The notes: generated from the letters alone by a model not told the origin. Counted from the stretch's first letter, positions 1 to 11,294 are shown. The stretch: 64,000 bases of DNA from Palleronia pontilimi (GCF_016412875.1 NZ_JAEKPD010000013.1:90447-154446); one strand, 5' to 3'. Numbers and translations are program-made.

Positions 1-21
1 CGTCTCGCATGATGCGCTCCT

Positions 22-3021
22 TCAGGCGATGGGTTCGGGTGTTTCGATCCGGTCCGGGCCCTGCGCGGGATGCGCCGCGCGGTAGGCGGCGAGCGCGCGC
101 TGCGCCCGGGCCCGGCGCTCGGCGAAGACGGCCTGCGCTTGCGGATCGGTGCGGGCGCGACGGCGGCGGCGGCCCGGACGGGCGGGATCGGGTTCGAGCA
201 GCCGGCCGGGGATTTCGTAGATGTAGACGAAGTCGTCGGCCGCCTGGTTCACCGTGCGGCTGGCGTCGCGCAGGTTGCGCAGCAGCGTGCGGAACCCGGC
301 CGTGTTGCCCAGTTCGCTGACCAGCACGTCGATCTGCACGTCCATGAAATAAAGAACGTAGGCCCCCAGCGTGACCCCCCGGTAGCGATGCGCGAAGGGC
401 AGCCGCCTGCGCCGCGCGGTGGTCCATTGGGCAAGGCCGACCCCGGGCAGACGCGGCCCGCGGCCCAACCGCCGCGAGCGGTCGCGCACTTCCTGGGCGC
501 TGAAGCGCCGCCGGGGACCGCGCAGCGCCAGCGCCAGGCGCGGGGTCGCGCGCGCGGCGCTTTCCAGGCGTTCGGGCAGGATCCCGGACTCGGACTCGAG
601 ATTGCCGACGATCCCGGCGGCGGCGTTGACCGGGAAGCGGTAGTGGTCGATCAGCCGCTCCATCACGTGGACGCGGCGCTGGTCGAGCGGCACCTGAACC
701 CAGTCCACGATCGGGCCCAGGCGGCGCAGCTGGCGCCGGGTGATCGCCGCCGCCGCCGAGGCGGGCGCGGATTGCGGGAAACCGCAGGCCGCCGACGGCC
801 CGGCCACCCCGCCGCTGAAGGCGGTCTCGCGCTCGCAGGCGATCAGGTGCGCGATGTTCAGCCGGTTGCGCGCGTCGTCCGGTCCGATCATCGGCGATGT
901 CGGCGCGGGCGTGCTGCGATTGGCGGTCAGCTGCGCCTCGACGAAGCGCCCGACCGTCTGCCAGTCGCCGTCGCCCAGCGGCATGGCGGCCACGAGCTGG
1001 CGCGCCAGCGGGTCGAGCACGGAGTCGCTGACGCGCGTCTGCCGCGGGATGGGGTGGGTTATGGTGGGTGTCCCCTGGATCCGATTGCGCCGGTTCAGAA
1101 GGGCCTGCGCGCAGGCGCGGGCGGCCGCGACGGGCTGGTCGGGCAGTGCCACGGCGTTCAGCGCGCTTTGGTTGGGGGCCAGGGCACCACCGCCGTCGAC
1201 CGGCACCTGCCCGACGCTTACCCAGCTTTCCACCACGCGCCATTCGCTGGCGCTGATGCGGGACGCGAGCTGTTCCGCGGGACCGCCTGCTTCGCGCGCG
1301 GGACGGGCGGCACCGCGCCGGGCGGCGCGCACCGCGGCCGCGGCATCCAGGCGCCCCCAGGCGCTGCGCAGGCCGACCTCGTCGATATTGGCCGCCATGG
1401 GGCGGGCCGTGCGGCGCAGGATGTGTCGGATCTGCGCCTGGCTGAGCGTCGGCGCGGCCTGCAGCATCAGCGCGACGGTCCCCGTCACGTGCGGCGCGGC
1501 CATCGAGGTCCCGTTCATGCGCGTCACCTCGCGGCCCGTGGCCCGCGCCGAGGTGGCGGAGCGCGCCGACACAATCGCCTCGCCAGGTGCGGCGATCAGC
1601 GGCACCGAGCGGCCGTCCCGCGCGGGCCCCGCGGACGAGAAGCGCGTGAAGGCGTAGGGCGGATCTGCACGATGGGCCGCCACCTGGATCGGCCTGCGTC
1701 CGTGGGCGATGGTGCCGCCCGTGGTGCTGTCGCTACGCGGCCCGCGGGTGAAGCGGGTCTGGTTGCGGCTGCGTCCGTGCCGCTCGAGCCAGGCGTGCCA
1801 CGTGCCGGTGACGATCCGGCGGGGCGCCAGCCCGGCCTGCCAGACGCCGTCGCTGCCAGACCCTTCGTAGAGAAAGACGTCGATATGGGTGTCGCCGTTG
1901 CCCGGATCGTCCAGCCGGTGATAGGCGCGGCCAAGCACGACGCCGTCCTTTTCCAGCACGACCCGCGCGCCGGGCGGCACGTCCCAGCGCGTGCCATCGG
2001 GGGCGGTGATCTCGAAATCGGTGGTGTCTTCGCCGTTCAGCCAGACTTCCAGTTCCTTGGTGCCCGTCGCCGCCGGTTGCACCCGCCAGGCGAAGCGGGT
2101 GGTCTGTCCGGGGCGCAGGGTGCCCGTGCAGTGGATGTTGCCGCCGTAGTAATTGCCCGCGCTCTGGACGATGGACACGCCGCGGCGGGTGTCCAGCACG
2201 TGGTCCATGGCCTGCTCGATCAGCGTGCTGCCGTCGTGCGGGCCACCGTGGCGACCCATCGAGATGTTGACGGCGGCGGGCCGGTCGCCCGCGCTTTGCA
2301 GGATGAAGTCCAGCGCTTCGAGCACACCCACGCTGTCGCCGAAATTCAGCAGCCCCGACGTGTCGCCGCTGTCCACGTGGACGAACACGATATCCGCGTC
2401 CGGTGCCATGCCGACAGGACCGTCGCTGTCCAGGCCGCCCGCGGCGATGCCGAGCACGTGGGTGCCGTGGCTGGGATGCCTGCGGCCATCCGCGCCGCGC
2501 GACGACGGCATGTAGCCCAGCGCGCGATAGGGGTTCGCCTGGCGCAATGCCCGGTCCAGGTGGCGCGTCTTCCAGACCCGGCCCTGGTCGAACGGATCGG
2601 GGGACAGCCCGGTGCGGGCGCGCGCGCCCTGATGCCAGAGCGCTTCGATCCGGCTGGCCCCGTCGGGCTTGCGGAACGCGCGGTGGGCGAAATCGCAGCC
2701 GTAGTCGATGACGCCAAGCACGACGCCCGCGCCGGTCTCGCGGACCTGTGGACGGCGCACCTGGCCGCTCCGGGTGGGCGGGGTCGTGCCGGGACGCGAC
2801 GCGGGTTCGAGCCCGCGCGCGGCTTTCAGCGAGCGCACCGAGGCATGGCTTCGCGCCGCGAGGATATCGCTGCGGCGCAGACGGCAGGTCAGGATGTCGC
2901 CGAAGCGGCTGACCGGGCGCAATGTGGCGGGCGGGCTCATGCCGGGATAGAGGCGCACGAGGGCGCGGATATCCTCGTCCGCGGCGCCACGCTCGATCTC
3001 TTCCCAAAGTTGCGGGTCCAT
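22..3021 (-). CDS. Subtilisin-like S8 serine protease fused to a phage-tail-lysozyme-like domain
   Basis: A 999-residue protein. The subtilase part (about residues 95-570) shows the full catalytic set: D106 in GVIDYGCD, H185 in HPSHGTHV, oxyanion N290 in QSAGNYYG and nucleophile S506 in NGTSMAAPHV. An insert of about 200 residues (300-460) separates N290 from S506, as in subtilases with an internal beta domain. The C-terminal part (about 783-945) resembles the phage tail lysozyme family, with GNLESESG and GLAQWT motifs, E809 and E811 being possible catalytic acids. No obvious signal peptide is present. ATG at 3021 follows an AGGGAG ribosome site. It is the last gene of a six-gene minus-strand run that begins at 5763. 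The protease call is firm. The lysozyme call rests on motif memory. The pairing suggests an enzyme acting on protein and peptidoglycan, but the target is unknown. Confidence 0.85.
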   Translation of the reverse strand: MDPQLWEEIERGAADEDIRALVRLYPGMSPPATLRPVSRFGDILTCRLRRSDILAARSHASVRSLKAARGLEPASRPGTTPPTRSGQVRRPQVRETGAGVVLGVIDYGCDFAHRAFRKPDGASRIEALWHQGARARTGLSPDPFDQGRVWKTRHLDRALRQANPYRALGYMPSSRGADGRRHPSHGTHVLGIAAGGLDSDGPVGMAPDADIVFVHVDSGDTSGLLNFGDSVGVLEALDFILQSAGDRPAAVNISMGRHGGPHDGSTLIEQAMDHVLDTRRGVSIVQSAGNYYGGNIHCTGTLRPGQTTRFAWRVQPAATGTKELEVWLNGEDTTDFEITAPDGTRWDVPPGARVVLEKDGVVLGRAYHRLDDPGNGDTHIDVFLYEGSGSDGVWQAGLAPRRIVTGTWHAWLERHGRSRNQTRFTRGPRSDSTTGGTIAHGRRPIQVAAHRADPPYAFTRFSSAGPARDGRSVPLIAAPGEAIVSARSATSARATGREVTRMNGTSMAAPHVTGTVALMLQAAPTLSQAQIRHILRRTARPMAANIDEVGLRSAWGRLDAAAAVRAARRGAARPAREAGGPAEQLASRISASEWRVVESWVSVGQVPVDGGGALAPNQSALNAVALPDQPVAAARACAQALLNRRNRIQGTPTITHPIPRQTRVSDSVLDPLARQLVAAMPLGDGDWQTVGRFVEAQLTANRSTPAPTSPMIGPDDARNRLNIAHLIACERETAFSGGVAGPSAACGFPQSAPASAAAAITRRQLRRLGPIVDWVQVPLDQRRVHVMERLIDHYRFPVNAAAGIVGNLESESGILPERLESAARATPRLALALRGPRRRFSAQEVRDRSRRLGRGPRLPGVGLAQWTTARRRRLPFAHRYRGVTLGAYVLYFMDVQIDVLVSELGNTAGFRTLLRNLRDASRTVNQAADDFVYIYEIPGRLLEPDPARPGRRRRRARTDPQAQAVFAERRARAQRALAAYRAAHPAQGPDRIETPEPIA

Positions 3022-3091
3022 CTGCGGCTCCCTTTCACGATGCCTGGGGGAATGGGGGCGCGGGACCGCAGGGAACGGACCCGCGCCGGTG

Positions 3092-3490
3092 TCACTTCTT
3101 CGTCCGGGCGCTGTCCGACGCGGATTTCTGGTCCTGCTCGAGCGACGCCATGCGCTGGTTCAGCGTCTCTTGCGTGGCCGCCACGTCCTGCAGGCCCTGG
3201 TCCAGCCGATCCATCCGCTCGATCACGTCGGACATCTGCGCATCGGGCTGGGACCCGGTCGGCGCTTGTGTCACGACCACGTCGCCCGGCCCGTTATCCG
3301 CCGGGCGCGGTGGCGGCGACATCGCTTTCAGCCGGGGCGCCAGCGCCAGGGGCAGGACGATCGCGGCGGTGGAATTGTCGCGCGCCACCGCGGCGTTCAG
3401 GATGCCCAGCCGCATGGCGGCGGCCTGGTTGAGCTGTTGCGTCCGGCCGACGATGAGGCCGGTGGCAAAGGCGTTCATGTTGAAACTCAT
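3092..3490 (-). CDS. Hypothetical protein with C-terminal coiled coil
   Basis: 132 residues, not recognised. The N-terminal half is alanine-rich and amphipathic (about residues 8-58), a proline-rich linker follows (58-75), and the end (about 83-122) has a heptad-like pattern (IERMDRLDQGLQDVAATQE) that predicts a short coiled coil. It has a basic tail. The gene lies 9 bases after the acidic protein gene and 70 bases before the subtilase-lysozyme gene, on the same strand, so it is probably co-transcribed with them. No catalytic motif and no signal peptide can be seen. Confidence 0.6.
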   Translation of the reverse strand: MSFNMNAFATGLIVGRTQQLNQAAAMRLGILNAAVARDNSTAAIVLPLALAPRLKAMSPPPRPADNGPGDVVVTQAPTGSQPDAQMSDVIERMDRLDQGLQDVAATQETLNQRMASLEQDQKSASDSARTKK

Positions 3491-3499
3491 GGCACCCCC

Positions 3500-4165
3500 C
3501 TATTGCTTGAGGAGCAGCATCAGCATCAGCGGGTTGTCGAACCCCGTGCCGCCGCCCGATGATCCCATCATCAGCGGAAGCAGCGCCGTCAGCTCGTCGC
3601 CCTTCCGATCCAACGAGACCTGTTGCAGGTTGCCGGTCCCATCGAGCTTGACGTCGGTGACGTCGTACTGGGCCGATCCCGAATCCAGCAGCGACATCAG
3701 AAGGCTCAACTGCCGCTGATCCGCCATTTCCTTGCGGATCGCGGCGATTTCCTTCGACTGCTTGCGATTCAGCCGATCGACATTGCCGAGACGCGAACGG
3801 TTGGACGAGATCCGCCGGGCGTTGATCTTGATTGCGGCGCCGTTGCGGCGGATGTCGCGGCCGACCCGGGCCAGGCTCTTGCGCAGCTCGGTCCGCTTGA
3901 CGTAGCCGCGCAGCTGGCGCTGCAGATAGCCCGTGCCACTGCCCGTCTTCGGCTTGCCGCGCCGGCGGCGGCGACGGCGGCGGCCGCGCCGCTCGGCGTC
4001 GTCATCGTCGTCTTCGTCGAACTCGAGGACGCCTTCGTCGAAGTCGAACTCGGCCGCCTCGTCTTCGTCGAGATCTTCGTCGAATTCGTCGTCATACATG
4101 TCGTCGTCATCGTGGAATTCGTCGAATTCCAGCTCGTAGTCGTTTTCGATCAGCTCGGGTTCCAT
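3500..4165 (-). CDS. Hypothetical charge-segregated protein: acidic head, arginine block, coiled-coil body
   Basis: 221 residues, not recognised. Residues 1-57 are almost wholly Asp, Glu and aromatic. They are followed abruptly by an arginine run of about ten residues (about 59-69) and a Gly/Lys linker. Residues 75-150 are basic and alpha-helical, with regularly spaced Arg, Lys and Asn suggesting a coiled coil or surface-binding helix. The C terminus (about 195-221) is hydrophobic (LLPLMMG, then LMLMLLLKQ). ATG at 4165 follows AAAGGAGAAAG, a strong ribosome site. The gene is in the operon that ends with the subtilase-lysozyme gene. The charge split suggests electrostatic assembly with a partner. 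That is inference only. Confidence 0.6.
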   Translation of the reverse strand: MEPELIENDYELEFDEFHDDDDMYDDEFDEDLDEDEAAEFDFDEGVLEFDEDDDDDAERRGRRRRRRRRGKPKTGSGTGYLQRQLRGYVKRTELRKSLARVGRDIRRNGAAIKINARRISSNRSRLGNVDRLNRKQSKEIAAIRKEMADQRQLSLLMSLLDSGSAQYDVTDVKLDGTGNLQQVSLDRKGDELTALLPLMMGSSGGGTGFDNPLMLMLLLKQ

Positions 4166-4180
4166 CGTGACTTTCTCCTT

Positions 4181-4696
4181 TCAGTCAACTTGGCTGCGGG
4201 TGGCCGCGACGGACATGCGTCCGATGGCCGAGGGCGCCTGCGCATCCGTGGGCCGGCGGCGCGGGCGTTTCAGCCGGTCCAGGACCGGCAGAACGAAATA
4301 GTCGAAGGCTTCGCGGTGCGGCGGGCGACTGCCGGGCAGACCGTCTCCGTCGCAATCGGGGCACGCGGGATCGCCGCCAAGGCAGCGGGGGCACGCGCCA
4401 AGGCCCTGGGCCACGTGGGCCAGCACGGTCTCGAGCCAGCCGATCCTGAGATCGGCCCGTTCCAGCAGGTCTGCCGCATGTGACGGGATCTGCGTTTCGC
4501 TGTCCGCACCGGGATCCGACGGTGCGCCTGGCGCGTCGGGCGGCGGGGTGTCGCCGGACATCATCGCCTGCAGCAGGCTGACTTGCTCGGCCGAGATCCG
4601 GCCGCGGGCCTTCAGCACCTCCAGGATCGCCGCGGGGCCTGACGGCAGGCTGGCGGCGAGATCGGGCAGCGACGCGGCATCTGTGGAATGGGTCAT
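4181..4696 (-). CDS. Hypothetical protein with a DnaJ-like double-CxxC zinc-binding motif
   Basis: 171 residues. The centre carries C102-P-R-C105 and C112-P-D-C115 followed by DGDG, close to half of a DnaJ cysteine-rich zinc finger, so one structural zinc is likely. The remainder has a helical N terminus and a proline-rich linker (50-70). An open frame extends upstream, but ATG at 4696 is preferred: it follows GAGGACACC and sits 10 bases after the stop of the upstream gene. An alternative ATG at 4714 overlaps that stop. No enzyme signature is seen. Its place in the subtilase-lysozyme operon suggests a chaperone- or adaptor-like part, but that is a guess. Confidence 0.6.
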   Translation of the reverse strand: MTHSTDAASLPDLAASLPSGPAAILEVLKARGRISAEQVSLLQAMMSGDTPPPDAPGAPSDPGADSETQIPSHAADLLERADLRIGWLETVLAHVAQGLGACPRCLGGDPACPDCDGDGLPGSRPPHREAFDYFVLPVLDRLKRPRRRPTDAQAPSAIGRMSVAATRSQVD

Positions 4697-4706
4697 CGCG
4701 GTGTCC

Positions 4707-5549
4707 TCAGCCATGGGGGAAAGTGGGGCCGTAATCTTCGTTCCAGGTGTCGAAGACCGAGGCCGGGTCGGGCGCCTGGTAGACCAGCGCATCGAGCGCG
4801 GCGGTGAAGGGATGGGTGGCGGGGTCGGTTTCGGCCAGCGCCTGCCAGATGGCCGCGCCGTCGGGGAAGGCCGCCGCTTCGCCGTAGCCGGTGCCCGCGC
4901 CCGCCGCGCAGGCATAGGGCAGGACTTCCAGCACCGCTTCGGGCCGAACCGGGGTCTGCATCCGTCCCACCGGGACGCTTTGTCGACCCAGCGCGCCTGC
5001 CCCCAGCGCCATCAGCGCCTGGATGATTTCGGGCCGCGACAAGAGCTGCAACAGCTGCAGCGTCGCGGCCTGCGCCTGGGGCGCGCGGTGTTGCGGCATC
5101 ATGGGGGATGGCGCGGCAGGGCGCGGCTGGGCCGGGCTGGGCTGCGCTGGGATGGGCGCGGGACTTGGGCCTTGGCGGCGGGCCTGTTGGGATTGCCGAT
5201 AGCTCATCGCACCGCCGCCCAGCGCGCCCAGCGCGGCGCCCGCCAGCATCCCGTAGGGACCAAGCGCCGCACCCATCGTGGCACCCTGCATCGCGCCGCT
5301 CAGCGCACCCGGGGCCGCCTGCCCCGCGACCCGGCCGACGCTGCGCAGCCCTTGCGACAGGCCGCGGCCGATATTTCGCAGGTCCAGCTCGAGCGCATCC
5401 AGATCGACGCCGGGCACCACGTGGTATGCCGCCTCGGCAAGTTCGCTGTCGGACAGGCCGACCAGGTCTTCGCGCAGGACGCTGCGCAGGGCCGGGTAAC
5501 GGCTTGCCGCCGGAAAGGGATCCTGGTGGGCGAATTCGCTATGGGTCAC
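4707..5549 (-). CDS. Hypothetical protein with a glycine-zipper-like hydrophobic segment
   Basis: 280 residues, not recognised. Residues about 60-120 hold a Gly/Ala-rich stretch with small residues every fourth position (for example GPYGMLAGAALGALGGG), typical of glycine-zipper membrane insertion or tight helix packing. A Pro/Gln-rich linker (about 125-160) and a helical region (160-200) follow. The acidic, aromatic C terminus contains WNEDYGP. There is no N-terminal signal peptide. It overlaps the upstream 74-residue gene by 11 bases, which implies translational coupling in the same operon. Confidence 0.6.
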   Translation of the reverse strand: MTHSEFAHQDPFPAASRYPALRSVLREDLVGLSDSELAEAAYHVVPGVDLDALELDLRNIGRGLSQGLRSVGRVAGQAAPGALSGAMQGATMGAALGPYGMLAGAALGALGGGAMSYRQSQQARRQGPSPAPIPAQPSPAQPRPAAPSPMMPQHRAPQAQAATLQLLQLLSRPEIIQALMALGAGALGRQSVPVGRMQTPVRPEAVLEVLPYACAAGAGTGYGEAAAFPDGAAIWQALAETDPATHPFTAALDALVYQAPDPASVFDTWNEDYGPTFPHG

Positions 5550-5763
5550 GGCGTGGCTCCTTTCGGGTTCGGGCCTCTTGCAAAGCGGCGCTGCTTTCCA
5601 CGATCAGCCGCCGAAGCTCGGCGAAATCGCGAAACGTCTGCGAGACATTGGTTTCCAGGCAGCGCAGGTGCCCGCCGGGACCGTCGGACATCCGGATTGC
5701 GAGCTGGCGAAGCGGGATGCGGATCACGAAGGTCGCGCGGCCCTCGCCGGTCTCGGTCGTCAC
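5539..5763 (-). CDS. Small hypothetical protein, first gene of the subtilase-lysozyme operon
   Basis: 74 residues, not recognised. GTG at 5763 is the likely start because AGGGGA lies 7 bases upstream. The N-terminal half reads as beta strands (TFVIRIPLRQLAIRM) and the C-terminal half as an amphipathic helix ending in a basic tail. Its last 11 bases overlap the start of the next gene. It faces the SARP-type regulator across about 220 bases of shared promoter region. Confidence 0.55.
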   Translation of the reverse strand: MTTETGEGRATFVIRIPLRQLAIRMSDGPGGHLRCLETNVSQTFRDFAELRRLIVESSAALQEARTRKEPRRDP

Positions 5764-5956
5764 GATTCGTCCCCTGTTCCGACTCGTTTCCCCGACGCTG
5801 GCAGAGCCCGGTCACGGCAGGCTCAACCCGGCTCACCGGAGTTTCACGGGGTGCGGGGGACAGGAAAAATCTGCGCGGCGCCCCGCTCACCGAGGGGGCC
5901 GCGGGAAAAACGCTTTGGCCGCCACAACTGCAGCGGTATCGTTGCGGCATTCGCTT

Positions 5957-5970
5957 ATTTCTTCAGAAAT
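5957..5970. promoter_or_regulatory. Perfect palindrome ATTTCT-TC-AGAAAT, candidate operator
   Basis: Two 6-base arms with a 2-base centre, AT-rich in a GC-rich setting, in the intergenic region between the divergent operon (start 5763) and the regulator gene (start 5985). It could be an operator for the regulator. Function is inference from position and symmetry. Confidence 0.35.
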
Positions 5971-5984
5971 CGCGGAATTTTTCG

Positions 5985-6848
5985 ATGCCTGACCTGACAA
6001 TTCGCCATTTCGGCGGTCTTTCTCTTGCGTCCCGAAAGACGCCCGTTCAACTTCCGGGCGATTTCCCGGCGCCGCTTCTTGGCTTTCTCACGCTGCATCT
6101 GGGCAAGCCCGTCGCGCGGTCGATGATCGCGGGGACGCTCTGGCCGGATCTGTCCGAGCACCGCGCCCGCCGCGCGCTGAGCACCGCGCTGTGGCGACTG
6201 ACCAGCGTCGAGGCGCTGGCGCCCCACATCCTGCGGTCGCGCAAATCGGTGCGGCTGGGCCGGGGCGCGTCGGTCTGGTCGGACCTGTCGGCCATGACCC
6301 GTCACCTGGCCAGGTCGCTCGGCTGTGCTTCGCGCGCCCCGCGCCAGGCCGCGGCCCGGCTGGAACGCGCCATCGCGCTGGCCGAGGGCGGCCCGGCCTT
6401 CGCCGAGCTTCCCGGCGACTGGGCCGCGGAGGCGCGGTTCACGCTGGAAAATGCCCAATGCGACGCGCTGTTCCTGGGCGCCCGGATCGCGTCCGAGCTG
6501 GGATGCGGCGAGAGGCTCAATCGCTACGCGGCGCGGCTGCTGCGGCTCGAGCCGTACCGCGAGGACATTCGCCGCTTGCAGATCGAACATGCGCTGGCCG
6601 ACGGGCATCGCCTGTTCGCCCGGCATCTTTACGAGCAATACGTGGCAATCATGGAGCGTGAATTCGGCGAACGGCCCGGATTTGCCTTCGCCGATCTTGC
6701 GCCCGACCAGCCCGAACGCGGCGCGCGCCCCGATGCGTTCGGCCCGGCGCTGAGCGCGATCCGCGCGCGGCTGGGACGTGTCGAGCGCGCGCTGGCCGAG
6801 CGCCCGAACGCCCGCGACGCGGGGGCCGGTCGCACCGCCTTGGCCTGA
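5985..6848 (+). CDS. SARP/BTAD-type transcriptional activator
   Basis: 287 residues. The N terminus (about 1-95) reads as a winged-helix DNA-binding domain, including LWPDLSEHRARRALSTALWRL, the usual SARP signature in which a short protein resembles an OmpR-type wing. Residues about 100-245 form the helical BTAD/TPR-like domain, including LEPYREDIRRLQIEHALADG and ARHLYEQYVAIMEREFG. ATG at 5985 is chosen because the domain begins there, although the frame is open far upstream; the ribosome site is weak. It is divergent from the subtilase-lysozyme operon, which it may control. SARPs are best known from actinobacteria, but stand-alone BTAD regulators also occur in proteobacteria. Confidence 0.75.
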   Translation: MPDLTIRHFGGLSLASRKTPVQLPGDFPAPLLGFLTLHLGKPVARSMIAGTLWPDLSEHRARRALSTALWRLTSVEALAPHILRSRKSVRLGRGASVWSDLSAMTRHLARSLGCASRAPRQAAARLERAIALAEGGPAFAELPGDWAAEARFTLENAQCDALFLGARIASELGCGERLNRYAARLLRLEPYREDIRRLQIEHALADGHRLFARHLYEQYVAIMEREFGERPGFAFADLAPDQPERGARPDAFGPALSAIRARLGRVERALAERPNARDAGAGRTALA

Positions 6849-6870
6849 GCTGACGGAGGGCGGGCGCGCC

Positions 6871-7719
6871 TTAGCCCGGTCCGGCCGGGCGCGTTTTCGG
6901 GGCGGGCAGCACGTCGGTCACGCCGCCGCGCGTGAACAAGTCGGCCCGCGAGATCCAGGCGACGATGGCTGTGACGGCCAGCAGGATCCAGGTGTCGAAG
7001 GGCTGCGCATCGGGCCAGAGCGGATTGATCAGCTGCCAGTGAAACAGCATGGGCCAGAGCAGCGATCCGCCCGAGCCGTTCAGGATCGGCGTCACCAGGA
7101 TGGCCAGCACCACGTTGCCCACGAAGAACGGCACGAAATTCCAGTCCGCGAAGACGGTGCCCGCCAGGAAGAAGGCGGGCAGGTGCCACAGGCCCCAGGT
7201 GGCGCCGACGGCCGCTCCGGCCCAGAACGGGGCGACGCGGCGCTGGAGCAAGGGCTGCAGCACACCGCGCCAGCCAAGCTCTTCGACGGGGCCGAGGGCC
7301 AGCATCGTGAAGAGCGTGGCGACGACCGCGCCCGCCCCGCCGGGGGGCAAGGGGGCCAGGACGGGGCCGCCTTTCATCAGCGCGCCCGCGACGAAGACGC
7401 CGGGCAGGACGACAAGGATGAAAAGCGGCCAGACCCACGGGATCCTCCAGATCAGCAGGCGCGACAGCAGCGCGCGCGGCGCCGACCTGCCGCCGTAGAG
7501 CGCGGTCACGGCAAGCCCGGCGATCGCGGGCGACCAGGTGGCCAGGAAGAAGACCGGATGGGTGCCGCTGAGCGGCCCGAGCAGCGCCGCGGCACGCGCG
7601 GGCAGCAGGATGTAGAAGCCCATGAGCCCCCACGTGATCAGGAAGGTCAGGCCCAGGAAGGGCAGGATCGCGCGGGTCGGGATCGGCTTTCGCGCGGCGG
7701 GGGCAGCGACGACTGACAC
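6871..7719 (-). CDS. CPBP-family intramembrane metalloprotease (CAAX/Abi type)
   Basis: 282 residues with about eight hydrophobic segments. The family motifs are present: E146-E147-x-x-x-R151 in VEELGWRG, H179 in WGLWHLPAFF and a further His in MLFHWQLINP. These are the residues that bind metal or take part in catalysis in Rce1/Abi proteases. The protein would act in the inner membrane, with an unknown substrate. It ends 22 bases from the convergent SARP gene. An FNR-like palindrome lies 68 bases upstream of ATG 7719, in the interval shared with the divergent P-type ATPase. Confidence 0.85.
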   Translation of the reverse strand: MSVVAAPAARKPIPTRAILPFLGLTFLITWGLMGFYILLPARAAALLGPLSGTHPVFFLATWSPAIAGLAVTALYGGRSAPRALLSRLLIWRIPWVWPLFILVVLPGVFVAGALMKGGPVLAPLPPGGAGAVVATLFTMLALGPVEELGWRGVLQPLLQRRVAPFWAGAAVGATWGLWHLPAFFLAGTVFADWNFVPFFVGNVVLAILVTPILNGSGGSLLWPMLFHWQLINPLWPDAQPFDTWILLAVTAIVAWISRADLFTRGGVTDVLPAPKTRPAGPG

Positions 7720-7786
7720 GGCTGGACCTCATCTGCGGGGACGTGCGGACATGGGGCCAGGATGCGGCGCGCCGGTGCGGGGCGCG

Positions 7787-7800
7787 GTGATCCAGATCAA
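7787..7800. promoter_or_regulatory. FNR/FixK-like box (GTGAT-CCAG-ATCAA), 9/10
   Basis: One mismatch to TTGAT-N4-ATCAA. It lies between the divergent CPBP protease (68 bases to its start) and the P-type ATPase (139 bases to its start). It could serve either or both. Confidence 0.5.
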
Positions 7801-7938
7801 GCCGCAGCCGCCCGCGCGTGGTCCCTTGAAACAATGGCGCGTCTTGATGAAACGTAAGGACGCGCGCGCCGGACGGGCGCAGATTGGTGTGACCATGCGG
7901 CCCCCCGATCCCGGGCGCGCGCAGGCAGGAGGGTCCGA

Positions 7939-10659
<2,721 letters not shown>

Positions 10660-10672
10660 GCGGTTGGCCCGG

Positions 10673-11293
10673 TCAGACCCGTTGCACCGCCCAGTCGGCC
10701 ATGGCGGGAAGCAGCGTGTCGAGCAGTGCCTGGAAGGCGGCGACGATCGCGGCGGGCGCGTCGCTTGCCGCCGACCCGGCCTGCGCGAAACTGCGGGTGG
10801 CGATCACGCGCTGGTCGCGGTCGCGCAGCAGGGTCAGCGCCATGTCGATGCGCGCCGTGGCGCCGCCGTCGGGCCCGATATCCACCTGGAAGGCGTCCAC
10901 GCGCACCAGCAGCGCCGTGTCAGGCACCGGGCCGCCCTGGGCCGGGCCCACGTAGCCGACGCGGCCCGTTCCCGAAATGCTGCGGATCAGCAGCGACTGG
11001 ATCACCAGCGGCAACTCGTCCGTCCAGCGCGCGTCGGGCAGGTACGTCACCGACACCGCGTCGGGCTTGACCATGATGCGGTCGCTGGCAATGGCCGCAG
11101 GCGCGTCGGGCTGCGCCACCACAAGGGTGCGCGATGTGCGCCGCCCGGCGGTCGCGCCCGCGCGCGGCGACAGATCGTAGGTATCGAGCGGCTGGGACGC
11201 CGCGTCCAGCGACGCGAGCGCCGAGCAGCCGCCAAGCGCGCAGACACCGCCCAGGAGCGCCGCCCGCCGCGTCAGGTCTGAAGGGGGCATCAT
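10673..11293 (-). CDS. ABC-transport auxiliary lipoprotein (MlaD-operon, PqiC-like)
   Basis: 206 residues. A twin-Arg-containing lipoprotein signal (TRRAALLGGVCALGGC, lipobox LGGC near residue 24) predicts a lipid-anchored periplasmic protein. The body matches the ABC-type transport auxiliary lipoprotein family that sits beside MCE proteins (PqiC/YmbA type), with TYDLSP near the start and RVDAFQVDIGPDG. Two adjacent ATGs (11293 and 11290) are possible, with GGAG just upstream. It begins directly after the MlaD-like gene stop and is the last gene of the Mla-type operon. Confidence 0.8.
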   Translation of the reverse strand: MMPPSDLTRRAALLGGVCALGGCSALASLDAASQPLDTYDLSPRAGATAGRRTSRTLVVAQPDAPAAIASDRIMVKPDAVSVTYLPDARWTDELPLVIQSLLIRSISGTGRVGYVGPAQGGPVPDTALLVRVDAFQVDIGPDGGATARIDMALTLLRDRDQRVIATRSFAQAGSAASDAPAAIVAAFQALLDTLLPAMADWAVQRV

Positions 11294-11294
11294 G

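Noticed and set aside
70..3432. A 1120-codon open frame on the plus strand opposite the subtilase gene
   Set aside because: It is a GC-skew shadow: the minus-strand frame has the catalytic motifs, and this one has no domain or ribosome site.
6875..6895. CCCGG-tccgg-CCGGG hairpin with following TTTT as a terminator for the SARP-type gene
   Set aside because: Short T run after an intervening CGCG, and it overlaps the coding end of the convergent gene; not convincing.
7844..7857. TTGAT-GAAA-CGTAA as a second FNR site before the Ca-type ATPase
   Set aside because: Only 7 of 10 positions match; the second half-site is poor.
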